A stretch of 64,000 bases of DNA, taken from contig JAGTTS010000002.1 in the NCBI GenBank assembly GCA_018223375.1, positions 1-64,000 on the forward strand, in the 5' to 3' direction. Position 1 is the stretch's first letter; every line of letters starts with the position of its first letter. This document shows positions 14,780 to 23,374 of the stretch, one piece after another. A program made the translations under genes and the position numbers. This DNA is from Clostridiaceae bacterium Marseille-Q3526 (GTDB lineage: Bacteria; Bacillota; Clostridia; Lachnospirales; Lachnospiraceae). The notes below the pieces were generated by a model. The model searched no databases. It saw only the letters and a list, made by a program, of their open reading frames with translations, and was not told the DNA's origin.

Positions 14780-17227
14780 ATGAACACAGCATTATCATGG
14801 ATAAAAGCATATGTTCCGGATCTGGACGTTACAGCCCAGGAGTACACCGACGCTATGACGCTGACAGGAACAAAGGTAGAGGGCTACGAGTGTCTGGACA
14901 AGAATCTGGAGAAGATCGTGGTAGGACAGATTTTAAAGATTGACCGCCATCCGGACGCAGACAAGCTGGTGATCTGTCAGGTAGATCTGGGCGGCGAAGT
15001 AACCCAGATCGTCACAGGAGCGCCTAACGTAGAGGTGGGACAGAAGGTTCCGGTGGTTCTGGACGGCGGAAAGGTAGCCGGAGATCATGACGGCGGCCGC
15101 CCTGAGGACGGAGTAAAGATTAAAAAGGGCAAGCTGCGCGGCGTAGAGTCTAACGGCATGATGTGCTCCGTAGAGGAGCTGGGATCCAGCCGCGAGATGT
15201 ATCCGGACGCTCCGGAGCTTGGAATTTACGTATTCCCGGACGATGTTCAGGTGGGAAGCGACGCAGTGGAAGCGCTGGGCCTCAGAGATGTCGTATTCGA
15301 GTATGAGATTACTTCCAACCGCGTAGACTGCTACAGCGTAATCGGAATTGCCAGAGAGGCAGCTGCTACTTTTGGAAAGAAGTTCTGCGCCCCTGAGATT
15401 AAGGCTACAGGAAACAGTGAGGACATTCATGACTACCTGAAGGTGAGCGTAGAGGATGCGAAGCTGTGCCCGCGCTACTGTGCAAGAATGGTGAAGAATA
15501 TTAAGCTGGCTCCGTCCCCGGACTGGATGCGCCGCCGCCTGGCTGCCAGCGGTATCCGCCCCATTAACAACATTGTGGATATTACAAACTATGTAATGGA
15601 AGAGTACGGACAGCCGATGCACGCCTACGATTATGATCAGATTGCAGGAAAAGAGATCGTGGTAAAATGCGCTCAGGACGGAGAGGTGTTCCAGACTCTG
15701 GACGGTCAGGAGAGACAGCTGGACAGCCAGATCCTTATGATCAACGACGGCGAGAAGGCAGTGGGAATCGCTGGAATTATGGGAGGCGAGAACTCCAAGA
15801 TTACAGACGATGTAAAGACTATGGTATTCGAGGCTGCCTGCTTTGATGGAACCAATATCCGTCTCTCCGCCAAGAGAGTGGGACTGAGAACAGACGCTTC
15901 CGGAAAGTTCGAGAAGGGACTGGATCCAAACACAGCAGAGCTGGCTATTAACCGTGCCTGCCAGCTGATTGAAGAACTGGGAGCCGGAGAGGTTGTAGGA
16001 GGCATGCTGGACGTATATCCGGTAAAGAAAGAAGGAAACCGCGTTGCCTTCGAGCCGGAGAGAATCAACCGTCTTCTGGGAACTGATATTTCCAAAGAAG
16101 ACATGATTTCCTACTTAAAGAGCGTAGAGCTGGAATACGATGAGAAGACAAATGAGATCGTAGTTCCAAGCTGGCGTCAGGACGTTCACAGAATGGCAGA
16201 CGTGGCTGAAGAGGTTGCCCGTTTCTACGGCTACGATGTGATTCCGACCGCTCTGCCTACAGGCGAGGCTACTGCAGGAAAGCTGTCCTTCAAGCTGAGA
16301 GTGGAGGAGATTGCCAGAAGAATTGCAGAGTTCTGCGGATTCTCCCAGAGCATGACCTACTCCTTCGAGAGCCCAAAGGTATTTGACAAGCTTCTGATTC
16401 CGGAGGATTCTGTACTTCGCAGAGTAGTTTCTATCTCCAATCCTCTGGGAGAGGATTTCAGCGTTATGAGAACCACTCCGTTAAACGGAATGTTAAACTC
16501 TCTCTCCACAAACTACAACCGGAGAAATAAGGATGTAAGACTCTACGAGCTGGCTACCGTTTACCTGCCTGTAAGCGAGGAGGAGAACGCCAAGTACCTG
16601 GAGGAGACAGGACTTCCGGCGCTTCCAGACGAGCGTCAGCAGTTCACTCTGGGAATGTACGGAAACGGCGATTTCTTCACCATGAAGGGCGTAGTAGAGG
16701 AGTTCCTGGAGAAAGTGGGAATGAAGAAAAAGCCTCATTACAATCCTGAGGCAGGAAAGAGCTTCCTCCATCCGGGACGCCAGGCTCTCATTTCCTACAA
16801 CGGCACAGTGATTGGATATATGGGCGAGGTTCATCCTGATGTGGCGGACAACTACAAGCTGGGCGAGAAGACCTATGTGGCAGTTCTCGATATGCCTGAG
16901 ATCACTGCAAACGCTACCTTTGACCACAAGTACGAAGGAATTGCCAAGTATCCGTCCGTGACAAGAGACCTGAGCATGGTAATGAAGAAAGAGATTCTGG
17001 CAGGACAGATTGAGGACGTGATTGAACAGAGAGGCGGCAGGATTCTGGAAAGCTACAAGCTCTTCGACGTATACGAGGGAAGCCAGATCACAGCAGGCTA
17101 CAAGTCAGTGGCTTACTCCATTACCTTCCGCTCCAAAGATCACACCTTGGAGGAGAAGGAAGTAACCTCCGCTATGAACAAGATTCTGAACGGACTTCAG
17201 GGACTGGGAATCGAGCTGAGAAGCTAA
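14780..17227 (+). CDS. pheT: Phenylalanyl-tRNA synthetase beta subunit
   Basis: 815 aa, the usual length. Domains in order: tRNA-binding EMAP-like domain (about 40-155, VVGQILKIDRHPDADKLVIC), B3/4 editing domain (about 210-390), B5 domain (about 405-480), catalytic-like core (about 490-700) and the ferredoxin-fold anticodon-binding domain at the end (KYPSVTRDLSMVM to LNGLQGLGIELRS). AAGGAGA precedes ATG 14780. Second gene of the T-box operon. Confidence 0.97.
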   Translation: MNTALSWIKAYVPDLDVTAQEYTDAMTLTGTKVEGYECLDKNLEKIVVGQILKIDRHPDADKLVICQVDLGGEVTQIVTGAPNVEVGQKVPVVLDGGKVAGDHDGGRPEDGVKIKKGKLRGVESNGMMCSVEELGSSREMYPDAPELGIYVFPDDVQVGSDAVEALGLRDVVFEYEITSNRVDCYSVIGIAREAAATFGKKFCAPEIKATGNSEDIHDYLKVSVEDAKLCPRYCARMVKNIKLAPSPDWMRRRLAASGIRPINNIVDITNYVMEEYGQPMHAYDYDQIAGKEIVVKCAQDGEVFQTLDGQERQLDSQILMINDGEKAVGIAGIMGGENSKITDDVKTMVFEAACFDGTNIRLSAKRVGLRTDASGKFEKGLDPNTAELAINRACQLIEELGAGEVVGGMLDVYPVKKEGNRVAFEPERINRLLGTDISKEDMISYLKSVELEYDEKTNEIVVPSWRQDVHRMADVAEEVARFYGYDVIPTALPTGEATAGKLSFKLRVEEIARRIAEFCGFSQSMTYSFESPKVFDKLLIPEDSVLRRVVSISNPLGEDFSVMRTTPLNGMLNSLSTNYNRRNKDVRLYELATVYLPVSEEENAKYLEETGLPALPDERQQFTLGMYGNGDFFTMKGVVEEFLEKVGMKKKPHYNPEAGKSFLHPGRQALISYNGTVIGYMGEVHPDVADNYKLGEKTYVAVLDMPEITANATFDHKYEGIAKYPSVTRDLSMVMKKEILAGQIEDVIEQRGGRILESYKLFDVYEGSQITAGYKSVAYSITFRSKDHTLEEKEVTSAMNKILNGLQGLGIELRS

Positions 17228-17278
17228 AAATTCCTGATGAAGGGATAAAAATAAACAGAATGAATGTAAGATAACCTG

Positions 17279-17331
17279 GCGTCTCTGCCAGTCTGAGGGA
17301 AAGTACCATCAGGCTGGCGGAGGCGCTTTTT
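17279..17331 (+). terminator. Terminator after pheT
   Basis: GCGTCTCTGCCAG pairs with CTGGCGGAGGCGC (two G-U pairs) and is followed by TTTTT. It ends the pheST transcript before the restriction-modification locus. Confidence 0.8.
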
Positions 17332-17425
17332 GTGTAACAGGAAGACGCCGGGTTAAGGTCGCTAAAAACGGCGGTTTGTGCTATACTACACTTATGAAAA
17401 GTATGTATGAAAAGCGGAGGAAGAC

Positions 17426-18928
17426 ATGATTACAGGTGAATTAAAAAACAAAATTGACAGTTTGTGGGATATTTTCGCTTCAGGCGGTCTGGTCAATCCC
17501 CTTGAAGTCATCGAGCAGATTACCTATCTGATGTTTATTCATGATCTGGATGATTCAGACAATACAAGGGCAAAGGAAAGCGCCATGCTGGGGCTTCCCT
17601 ACCAGAGTATTTTCACTAACGAGGTGAAAATAGGAGAACGGACCATAGCCGGCGCACAGCTGAAATGGTCGGTTTTCCATGATTTTCCGGCTGACAGGAT
17701 GTATTCTGTGATACAGGAATGGGTATTTCCATTTATCAAGACGCTGCACAGCGACAAAAACAGCGCCTATTCCAAATATATGGACGACGCGATTTTTAAG
17801 CTGCCGACTCCACTCGTTTTATCCAAGGTTGTCGATTCATTAGATGAAATCTATAAGATGATGAATGAAATCCAGACTGCAGACGTGCGGGGAGACGTGT
17901 ATGAGTACCTTTTGTCAAAGATTGCCCAGTCTGGACGGAACGGCCAGTTCAGAACTCCCAGGCACATTATCCGGATGATGGTGGAGCTGATGGATCCTTC
18001 CAGCGACGAGGTGATCTGCGATCCGGCCTGCGGAACATCGGGATTTTTAGTGGCAGCAGGAGAATACCTGAAAGAGAAGAAAAAGGAAGAGATTTTCTTT
18101 GACAGGCAGAAGAAAGACCACTATATGAATCACATGTTCCACGGATACGACATGGACAGAACCATGCTCCGCATTGGGGCAATGAACATGATGACTCATG
18201 GCATTGACAATCCGTTTATTGAGTACAGAGACAGTCTCTCAGATCAGAACCCGGATAAGGAGAAATATTCGCTGGTGCTGGCCAATCCGCCGTTTAAGGG
18301 AAGTCTGGACGCAGAGTCCGTGTCAGGGGATCTGCTGAAGGTCTGCAAGACCAAAAAAACAGAATTATTATTCCTGGCGCTGTTTCTGCGCATGTTAAAA
18401 ATTGGCGGCAGATGTGCCTGCATCGTTCCGGACGGTGTGCTGTTTGGTTCCTCAAAGGCACATAAAGACATCAGAAAGGAAATCGTGGAGAACCAGAGGC
18501 TGGAGGCGGTGATCTCCATGCCTTCCGGAGTGTTTAAGCCATACGCGGGAGTATCGACTGCTATCCTGATATTCACAAAAACAGAACACGGCGGAACCGA
18601 CCAGGTCTGGTTCTATGACATGACAGCAGACGGGTACAGCCTGGATGATAAGCGAAACGAGGTAAAAGAGAACGATATTCCGGATATTATAGCACGTTTC
18701 CGCAATTTATCAGCCGAGGCCGACCGAAAACGTACAGAACAGAGCTTTTTTGTGCCAAAAAGCGAGATTGTTGAAAATGCATATGATCTTTCAATTAATA
18801 AGTATAAAAAAGTCGAATACGTTCCCGTCGAATATCCCTCTACACTGGAAATCATGACCCAGCTTCGCGAAATCGAGATGGAAATCAGCCAGGAAATGGA
18901 AGAACTGGAACGACTGTTAAATTTATAA
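17426..18928 (+). CDS. hsdM: Type I restriction-modification methyltransferase subunit HsdM
   Basis: 500 aa. The N-terminal HsdM_N helical domain (1-120) is followed by an N6-adenine methylase core with SAM motif DPACGTSGFLVAAGEYL near residue 198 and catalytic NPPF near residue 287. HsdM methylates adenine in the target sequence chosen by HsdS. GCGGAGGA precedes ATG 17426, and a TATACT -10-like hexamer lies at 17382-17387. The hsdS gene follows after a 126-nt gap. Confidence 0.95.
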   Translation: MITGELKNKIDSLWDIFASGGLVNPLEVIEQITYLMFIHDLDDSDNTRAKESAMLGLPYQSIFTNEVKIGERTIAGAQLKWSVFHDFPADRMYSVIQEWVFPFIKTLHSDKNSAYSKYMDDAIFKLPTPLVLSKVVDSLDEIYKMMNEIQTADVRGDVYEYLLSKIAQSGRNGQFRTPRHIIRMMVELMDPSSDEVICDPACGTSGFLVAAGEYLKEKKKEEIFFDRQKKDHYMNHMFHGYDMDRTMLRIGAMNMMTHGIDNPFIEYRDSLSDQNPDKEKYSLVLANPPFKGSLDAESVSGDLLKVCKTKKTELLFLALFLRMLKIGGRCACIVPDGVLFGSSKAHKDIRKEIVENQRLEAVISMPSGVFKPYAGVSTAILIFTKTEHGGTDQVWFYDMTADGYSLDDKRNEVKENDIPDIIARFRNLSAEADRKRTEQSFFVPKSEIVENAYDLSINKYKKVEYVPVEYPSTLEIMTQLREIEMEISQEMEELERLLNL

Positions 18929-18948
18929 GAGGAAGGATATACAAAATC

Positions 18949-18960
18949 GATCAATTCGGA
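18949..18960 (+). repeat. 12-bp direct repeat upstream of hsdS1
   Basis: GATCAATTCGGA occurs here and again at 22168-22179, upstream of the second hsdS gene, in the same orientation. The gap 18929-19054 that contains it has no gene. It may mark a past or current recombination point used by the locus recombinase; this is inference. Confidence 0.5.
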
Positions 18961-19054
18961 TTGACCGAGCTCTTTTGAGCGAGGGATGCTTCTTGCACGC
19001 ATGAGCATGAAGCGAAGCGGAATGCGAATAGGCACTGCGGGTAGTCGATAGGGG

Positions 19055-20215
19055 ATGAAGAAGATGAGAGTAAAACTTGGAGATATTTGTGAAATAGTAT
19101 CTGGAAGTACACCGAAGACAAATATTGAGGAGTACTGGGATGGCGATATTAAATGGATTACACCTGCCGAGCTTAATGATGAAACATATATAATTACAGA
19201 CAGTGTTCGAAAAATAACTGAATTAGGAGTAAAGAAAACAGGACTTACTCCTTTTCCTAAAGGTACCGTAATATTATCATCTAGAGCACCAATAGGAAAG
19301 GTTGCTATAGCAGGATGTGAAATGTATTGTAATCAAGGTTTCAAAAATCTTATTTGTTCAGAAAAGATAGATAACCGATATCTGTATTGGTTTTTGAAAG
19401 GGAATACAGAGTTTTTACAATCTCTTGGACGGGGTGCAACATTTAAAGAAATATCAAAGACAATTGTTGCCAATATTGAGATTAATATACCGGATAAGTC
19501 AGTTCAGACACAGATAGTAGATAATCTTGAAAAAACATCGCAGATTATTCGATTGCGTAAGCAAGAATTATCAAAACTGGAAGAGCTTGTCAGAGCCCGA
19601 TTTGTAGAACTGTTTGGGGATGAGAATAATTCAAAGAATTGGAGTATAGTTCATATTGAGGATGTTGCCGATGTACAGGTCGGTGTTGTAATAAAGCCCT
19701 CCCAGTATTATACCGATGAAAGCAACGGGATAAAAGCATTTCGTTCGCTTAATGTGGGGGCTGGCTTCATAAAAGATTCTGACTGGGTATATTTCACAGC
19801 AGAAGGTCATCAGAAGAATTCAAAATCAATACTCAGAGAAAATGATTTGCTAATAGTACGATCCGGTGCACCAGGGACTGCTTGTGTTGTTACCGAAGAT
19901 TATGTAGGATGTAATGCAATTGATATTATTATTGCTCATCCTGACTGTGAAAAAGTAAATCCATATTATCTATGCACATTTACAAATATGCCACATGGAA
20001 AGAAACAGATTGTTGAAGGTACTGGTGGAGCAGCACAGCAACACTTTAATGTTGGAAAATATAATAAATTGCAACTTATGCTACCGCCAAAAGAGTTGCA
20101 AGATAAATTTGTAGAATTTATTAATCAGATCGCCAAATCAAAAGCTGCGGTTCAAAAGGCATTAGATCAGACGCAGCAGCTGTTTGACAGCTTAATGCAG
20201 GAGTATTTCGGATAG
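19055..20215 (+). CDS. hsdS: Type I restriction-modification specificity subunit HsdS (expressed copy)
   Basis: 386 aa with two target-recognition domains: TRD1 about 1-165 (VKLGDICEIVSGSTPKTN) and TRD2 about 195-355 (WSIVHIEDVADVQVGVVI). They are joined by the central conserved helix (RKQELSKLEELVRARFVELF), and the terminal conserved helix (KALDQTQQLFDSLMQEYFG) completes the protein. The complete architecture and position directly after hsdM indicate the active copy. Its second half is apparently identical to the hsdS2 copy at 22199. An alternative ATG lies at 19064. Confidence 0.92.
   Translation: MKKMRVKLGDICEIVSGSTPKTNIEEYWDGDIKWITPAELNDETYIITDSVRKITELGVKKTGLTPFPKGTVILSSRAPIGKVAIAGCEMYCNQGFKNLICSEKIDNRYLYWFLKGNTEFLQSLGRGATFKEISKTIVANIEINIPDKSVQTQIVDNLEKTSQIIRLRKQELSKLEELVRARFVELFGDENNSKNWSIVHIEDVADVQVGVVIKPSQYYTDESNGIKAFRSLNVGAGFIKDSDWVYFTAEGHQKNSKSILRENDLLIVRSGAPGTACVVTEDYVGCNAIDIIIAHPDCEKVNPYYLCTFTNMPHGKKQIVEGTGGAAQQHFNVGKYNKLQLMLPPKELQDKFVEFINQIAKSKAAVQKALDQTQQLFDSLMQEYFG
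19592..20143 (+). repeat. 552-bp direct repeat (TRD2 region), copy in hsdS1
   Basis: This segment matches 22706-23257 at a constant offset of 3114 nt, and I saw no mismatch by eye. It starts at AGAGCCCGATTTG in the central conserved region and ends at CCAAATCAAAA before the terminal helix. The flanks differ on both sides, so the repeat covers exactly TRD2 plus its edges. Confidence 0.9.
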
Positions 20216-20229
20216 AGAGGTAGCGTCAA

Positions 20230-20691
20230 ATGGCGAAAATGACAGTATATCATGGCGGTTACGCCCCAGTTGAGAATCCGGAAATCCGTATTGGAAGGAA
20301 TACAAAGGATTTTGGAAATGGATTTTACTGCACAATTATCAAAGAACAGGCACAGCGGTGGGCCAAACGGTATGATACGAAAATTGTATCTATCTACGAT
20401 GTGCGGCTTAATTCTGCTTTGCAAATCAAGGAATTTAAAGAAATGACAGATGAATGGCTGGATTTCATTATTGACTGCAGAAGCGGAAAGAAACACGCCT
20501 ATGACATTGTAATTGGGGCAATGGCTGACGATCAGATTTATAATTATGTGTCCGACTACATGGATGGAAGCATTACAAGAGAGCAGTTTTGGGTATTGGC
20601 CAAATTCAAATATCCAACACATCAAATCAATTTTTGTACAAAAGAAGCGTTAAAATGTCTCGAATACAGAGGATTTGAGGAGGTTTTGTAA
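20230..20691 (+). CDS. DUF3990 domain protein (ADP-ribosyltransferase-like fold), candidate toxin
   Basis: 153 aa. The start region VYHGGYAPVENPEI and the following DFGNGFYCTIIKEQAQRWA resemble the ART-type pattern (YHG then GxGFYxT...A..WA) of DUF3990 proteins, which I recall being grouped with ADP-ribosyltransferases. Such proteins usually occur next to a small partner gene. Here the stop codon overlaps the next ATG (TAATG), so the two are translationally coupled. The pair sits inside an hsd locus between hsdS1 and the recombinase. Toxin function is inferred, not shown. Confidence 0.65.
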   Translation: MAKMTVYHGGYAPVENPEIRIGRNTKDFGNGFYCTIIKEQAQRWAKRYDTKIVSIYDVRLNSALQIKEFKEMTDEWLDFIIDCRSGKKHAYDIVIGAMADDQIYNYVSDYMDGSITREQFWVLAKFKYPTHQINFCTKEALKCLEYRGFEEVL

Positions 20692-21152
20692 TGGAGAACA
20701 GAGGGCGTGAATCAGCCAAAGACAATGATTTGTTCTTTACATGCAGTTTGATTGATTATATAGCGAGAAAGACGAAACATACCAGGGCAGAGGTGGTCAA
20801 TGCGCTGGGGAAGCAGAATCTTGAAAAGATTTACGATTTGGCGGATATCTACCATAGTGATAACATCGATCGCGTCAGCGATGATTTTATCACAGCGGCG
20901 GGGATTGAAACAGGTAATTTTGACAATGTGTCCGCCTGCCGATACGCGATTCCAACCCATTGGGACATTGGCAAGGTGTACAAAAGACTGATAAAATCTG
21001 TGGCAGAACACGAAAAAACAGGTGTAATTGACGCGTTATTAAAGGTTTACAACTCGTTTATCAGCAGTAAAATAGATGATTACAACAGCAGTATGTACTA
21101 TGAAAATCCATCTTATTTGCTGGAATGCTATTTGGAAAATAAAGTGATTTAA
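20691..21152 (+). CDS. Partner of the DUF3990 protein, DUF3791-like, candidate antitoxin
   Basis: 153 aa. The N-terminal half (DNDLFFTCSLIDYIARKTKH, VVNALGKQNLEKIYDLADIY) resembles small helical DUF3791-type partners that accompany DUF3990 genes. The C-terminal half (TGVIDALLKVYNSFISSKID) is helical and not recognised. It starts inside the stop of the DUF3990 gene, as expected for a tightly coupled two-gene module. Family resemblance is weak, so the antitoxin role is a hypothesis from gene order. Confidence 0.45.
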   Translation: MENRGRESAKDNDLFFTCSLIDYIARKTKHTRAEVVNALGKQNLEKIYDLADIYHSDNIDRVSDDFITAAGIETGNFDNVSACRYAIPTHWDIGKVYKRLIKSVAEHEKTGVIDALLKVYNSFISSKIDDYNSSMYYENPSYLLECYLENKVI

Positions 21153-21199
21153 TAATTTTGGGTGCAGGATGTTGGTATTGTGAGGAGGACAATACCAAC

Positions 21200-22168
21200 A
21201 TGGAAGAAAAAATTGTACTGATTATCAATGAAATGGCAGATTACCTGAATGTTTCCCAGATGAAAAAGCTGCAGGAAGTCCTGCTACAGACATTTTCGGA
21301 AAACACCGCACCGAAAGAAGAAACTTCTAACATCGAGTATTTGCAGCTGTTTTTAGACGCGAAAAAGATTGAAGGGTGCTCAGAACGGACAATCCAGTAT
21401 TATTGCTCTACGGTGGAGAGGCTGCTCCAAAATATAGAACAGCCAGTACGAAAAATCACTACAGAAGAAATCAGAAAATATCTTGTAGATTATCAGAAAA
21501 TCAATAACTGCAGCAAAGTTACAGTAGACAATATCCGGCGGAATATTTCCAGCTTTTTCTCCTGGCTGGAGGAAGAAGATTACATATTGAAAAGTCCTAT
21601 GAGACGCATTCATAAAATCAAAACAAAGCAGCCGGTAAAAGAAATTATTTCGGATGAGGCGATAGAGCTGCTTCGAGACCACTGCAAGTGCGACAGAGAT
21701 TTAGCCATGATCGATTTGCTGTATTCTACGGGAATACGTGTAGGAGAACTGGTAAATTTGAATATTTCAGATGTTGATTTTGAGGAAAGAGAGTGCATTG
21801 TTTTCGGAAAAGGAGATAAAGAACGGAAAGTATATTTTGACGCCAAGGCCAAGCTTCACTTGCAGAATTATTTAAGAACGAGAAACGACGACAATCCGGC
21901 ACTTTTTGTATCTCTGGATGCGCCGCATGATCGTTTAAAAATCAGCGGAGTGGAAATTCGTATCCGCACCCTTGGCAGAAAGCTGAATATGGAGAAAATT
22001 CATCCGCATAAATTCCGCAGAACGATGGCAACAAGGGCGATTGACAAAGGTATGCCCATCGAGCAGGTACAAAAAATACTGGGACATTCCCAAATAGATA
22101 CTACCATGCAGTATGCCATTGTAAATCAGACCAACGTAAAAACGTCCCATCAAAAATTCATCGCCTAG
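21200..22168 (+). CDS. Tyrosine recombinase (XerA/XerC-like) of the hsdS locus
   Basis: 322 aa from ATG 21200 with GAGGAGGA upstream. The N-terminal SAM-like core-binding domain covers about 45-140. The catalytic domain shows the arginine in STGIRVGELVNLN, HPHKFRRTMAT (His-x-x-Arg), LGHSQIDTTMQYA (His and the nucleophile tyrosine). Recombinases of this type beside hsdS genes rearrange specificity domains in many gut Firmicutes and Bacteroidota. Its position between two hsdS genes with shared sequence points to the same role here. Confidence 0.88.
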   Translation: MEEKIVLIINEMADYLNVSQMKKLQEVLLQTFSENTAPKEETSNIEYLQLFLDAKKIEGCSERTIQYYCSTVERLLQNIEQPVRKITTEEIRKYLVDYQKINNCSKVTVDNIRRNISSFFSWLEEEDYILKSPMRRIHKIKTKQPVKEIISDEAIELLRDHCKCDRDLAMIDLLYSTGIRVGELVNLNISDVDFEERECIVFGKGDKERKVYFDAKAKLHLQNYLRTRNDDNPALFVSLDAPHDRLKISGVEIRIRTLGRKLNMEKIHPHKFRRTMATRAIDKGMPIEQVQKILGHSQIDTTMQYAIVNQTNVKTSHQKFIA

Positions 22169-22179
22169 ATCAATTCGGA
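22168..22179 (+). repeat. 12-bp direct repeat upstream of hsdS2
   Basis: Second copy of GATCAATTCGGA. Its first base is the last base of the recombinase stop codon, and it lies 20 nt before the hsdS2 ATG. Confidence 0.5.
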
Positions 22180-22198
22180 GTTGTAGGGGAAGATATAG

Positions 22199-23290
22199 AT
22201 GGAACAAAAACGGTTAGGCGATCTCGCCACTTATATAAATGGATACGCATTTAAGCCAGAAGATAGAGGAAAAGAAGGACTTCCAATTATTAGAATTCAA
22301 GACCTTACAGGGAACACTTATGATTTGGGCTTTTATAATGGTGATTATCCTGAAAAAATTGAGATTAATGATGGTGATATTTTAATTTCTTGGTCGGCCA
22401 GTTTAGGTGTGTATATTTGGAATCGAGGAAAAGCTCTCTTAAATCAACATATTTTTAAGGTTGTATTTGATAAAGAAGAGGTGAACAAACAATATTTTGT
22501 GTTTGCTGTTAAATATAATCTGAAAGAAATGGGAACAAAGGCTCATGGCGCTACCATGAAGCATATTGTTAAAAAGGACTTTGATAATACGTTGGTTCCG
22601 TTTCCAACTATTGAAAAACAAGATGTTATTGCAGAAATTCTTTCAAAAGCAGCATATATTGTTGATGCTAGAAAGCAGGAACTGCAAAAGTTAGACGACC
22701 TTGTGAGAGCCCGATTTGTAGAACTGTTTGGGGATGAGAATAATTCAAAGAATTGGAGTATAGTTCATATTGAGGATGTTGCCGATGTACAGGTCGGTGT
22801 TGTAATAAAGCCCTCCCAGTATTATACCGATGAAAGCAACGGGATAAAAGCATTTCGTTCGCTTAATGTGGGGGCTGGCTTCATAAAAGATTCTGACTGG
22901 GTATATTTCACAGCAGAAGGTCATCAGAAGAATTCAAAATCAATACTCAGAGAAAATGATTTGCTAATAGTACGATCCGGTGCACCAGGGACTGCTTGTG
23001 TTGTTACCGAAGATTATGTAGGATGTAATGCAATTGATATTATTATTGCTCATCCTGACTGTGAAAAAGTAAATCCATATTATCTATGCACATTTACAAA
23101 TATGCCACATGGAAAGAAACAGATTGTTGAAGGTACTGGTGGAGCAGCACAGCAACACTTTAATGTTGGAAAATATAATAAATTGCAACTTATGCTACCG
23201 CCAAAAGAGTTGCAAGATAAATTTGTAGAATTTATTAATCAGATCGCCAAATCAAAATTCACTAAAACCTTCGGGCCGCTGCGATGTTGA
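22199..23290 (+). CDS. hsdS: Second HsdS, C-terminally truncated (candidate donor or variant copy)
   Basis: 363 aa. TRD1 (MEQKRLGDLATYINGYAFKP through about residue 155) differs from hsdS1, while TRD2 is the shared 552-bp segment. After KSK the protein ends with FTKTFGPLRC instead of the conserved terminal helix seen in hsdS1, so about 23 residues needed for the circular HsdS architecture are missing. It has its own ATG and a weak ribosome site (GGGGAAG). It is probably a reservoir of TRD1 sequence, or poorly functional on its own. Confidence 0.8.
   Translation: MEQKRLGDLATYINGYAFKPEDRGKEGLPIIRIQDLTGNTYDLGFYNGDYPEKIEINDGDILISWSASLGVYIWNRGKALLNQHIFKVVFDKEEVNKQYFVFAVKYNLKEMGTKAHGATMKHIVKKDFDNTLVPFPTIEKQDVIAEILSKAAYIVDARKQELQKLDDLVRARFVELFGDENNSKNWSIVHIEDVADVQVGVVIKPSQYYTDESNGIKAFRSLNVGAGFIKDSDWVYFTAEGHQKNSKSILRENDLLIVRSGAPGTACVVTEDYVGCNAIDIIIAHPDCEKVNPYYLCTFTNMPHGKKQIVEGTGGAAQQHFNVGKYNKLQLMLPPKELQDKFVEFINQIAKSKFTKTFGPLRC
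22706..23257 (+). repeat. 552-bp direct repeat (TRD2 region), copy in hsdS2
   Basis: Same orientation as the 19592-20143 copy. Homologous recombination between direct copies would delete the DUF3990 pair, the recombinase and the second TRD1, not invert them. That is unusual for a phase-variable hsd locus. Confidence 0.9.
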
Positions 23291-23374
23291 TTTTTTTAAA
23301 ATTATTAAAACTAACAGAACGTTTGCAAAAACTCGTATCGATATGCAGGAACTACGAAAGGAGGGAGGCGCTCT

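Noticed and set aside
18613..19035. Minus-strand frame over the hsdM end and the hsdM-hsdS gap
   Set aside because: It is mostly antisense to hsdM. The gap itself is better explained as a leader with the 12-bp repeat.
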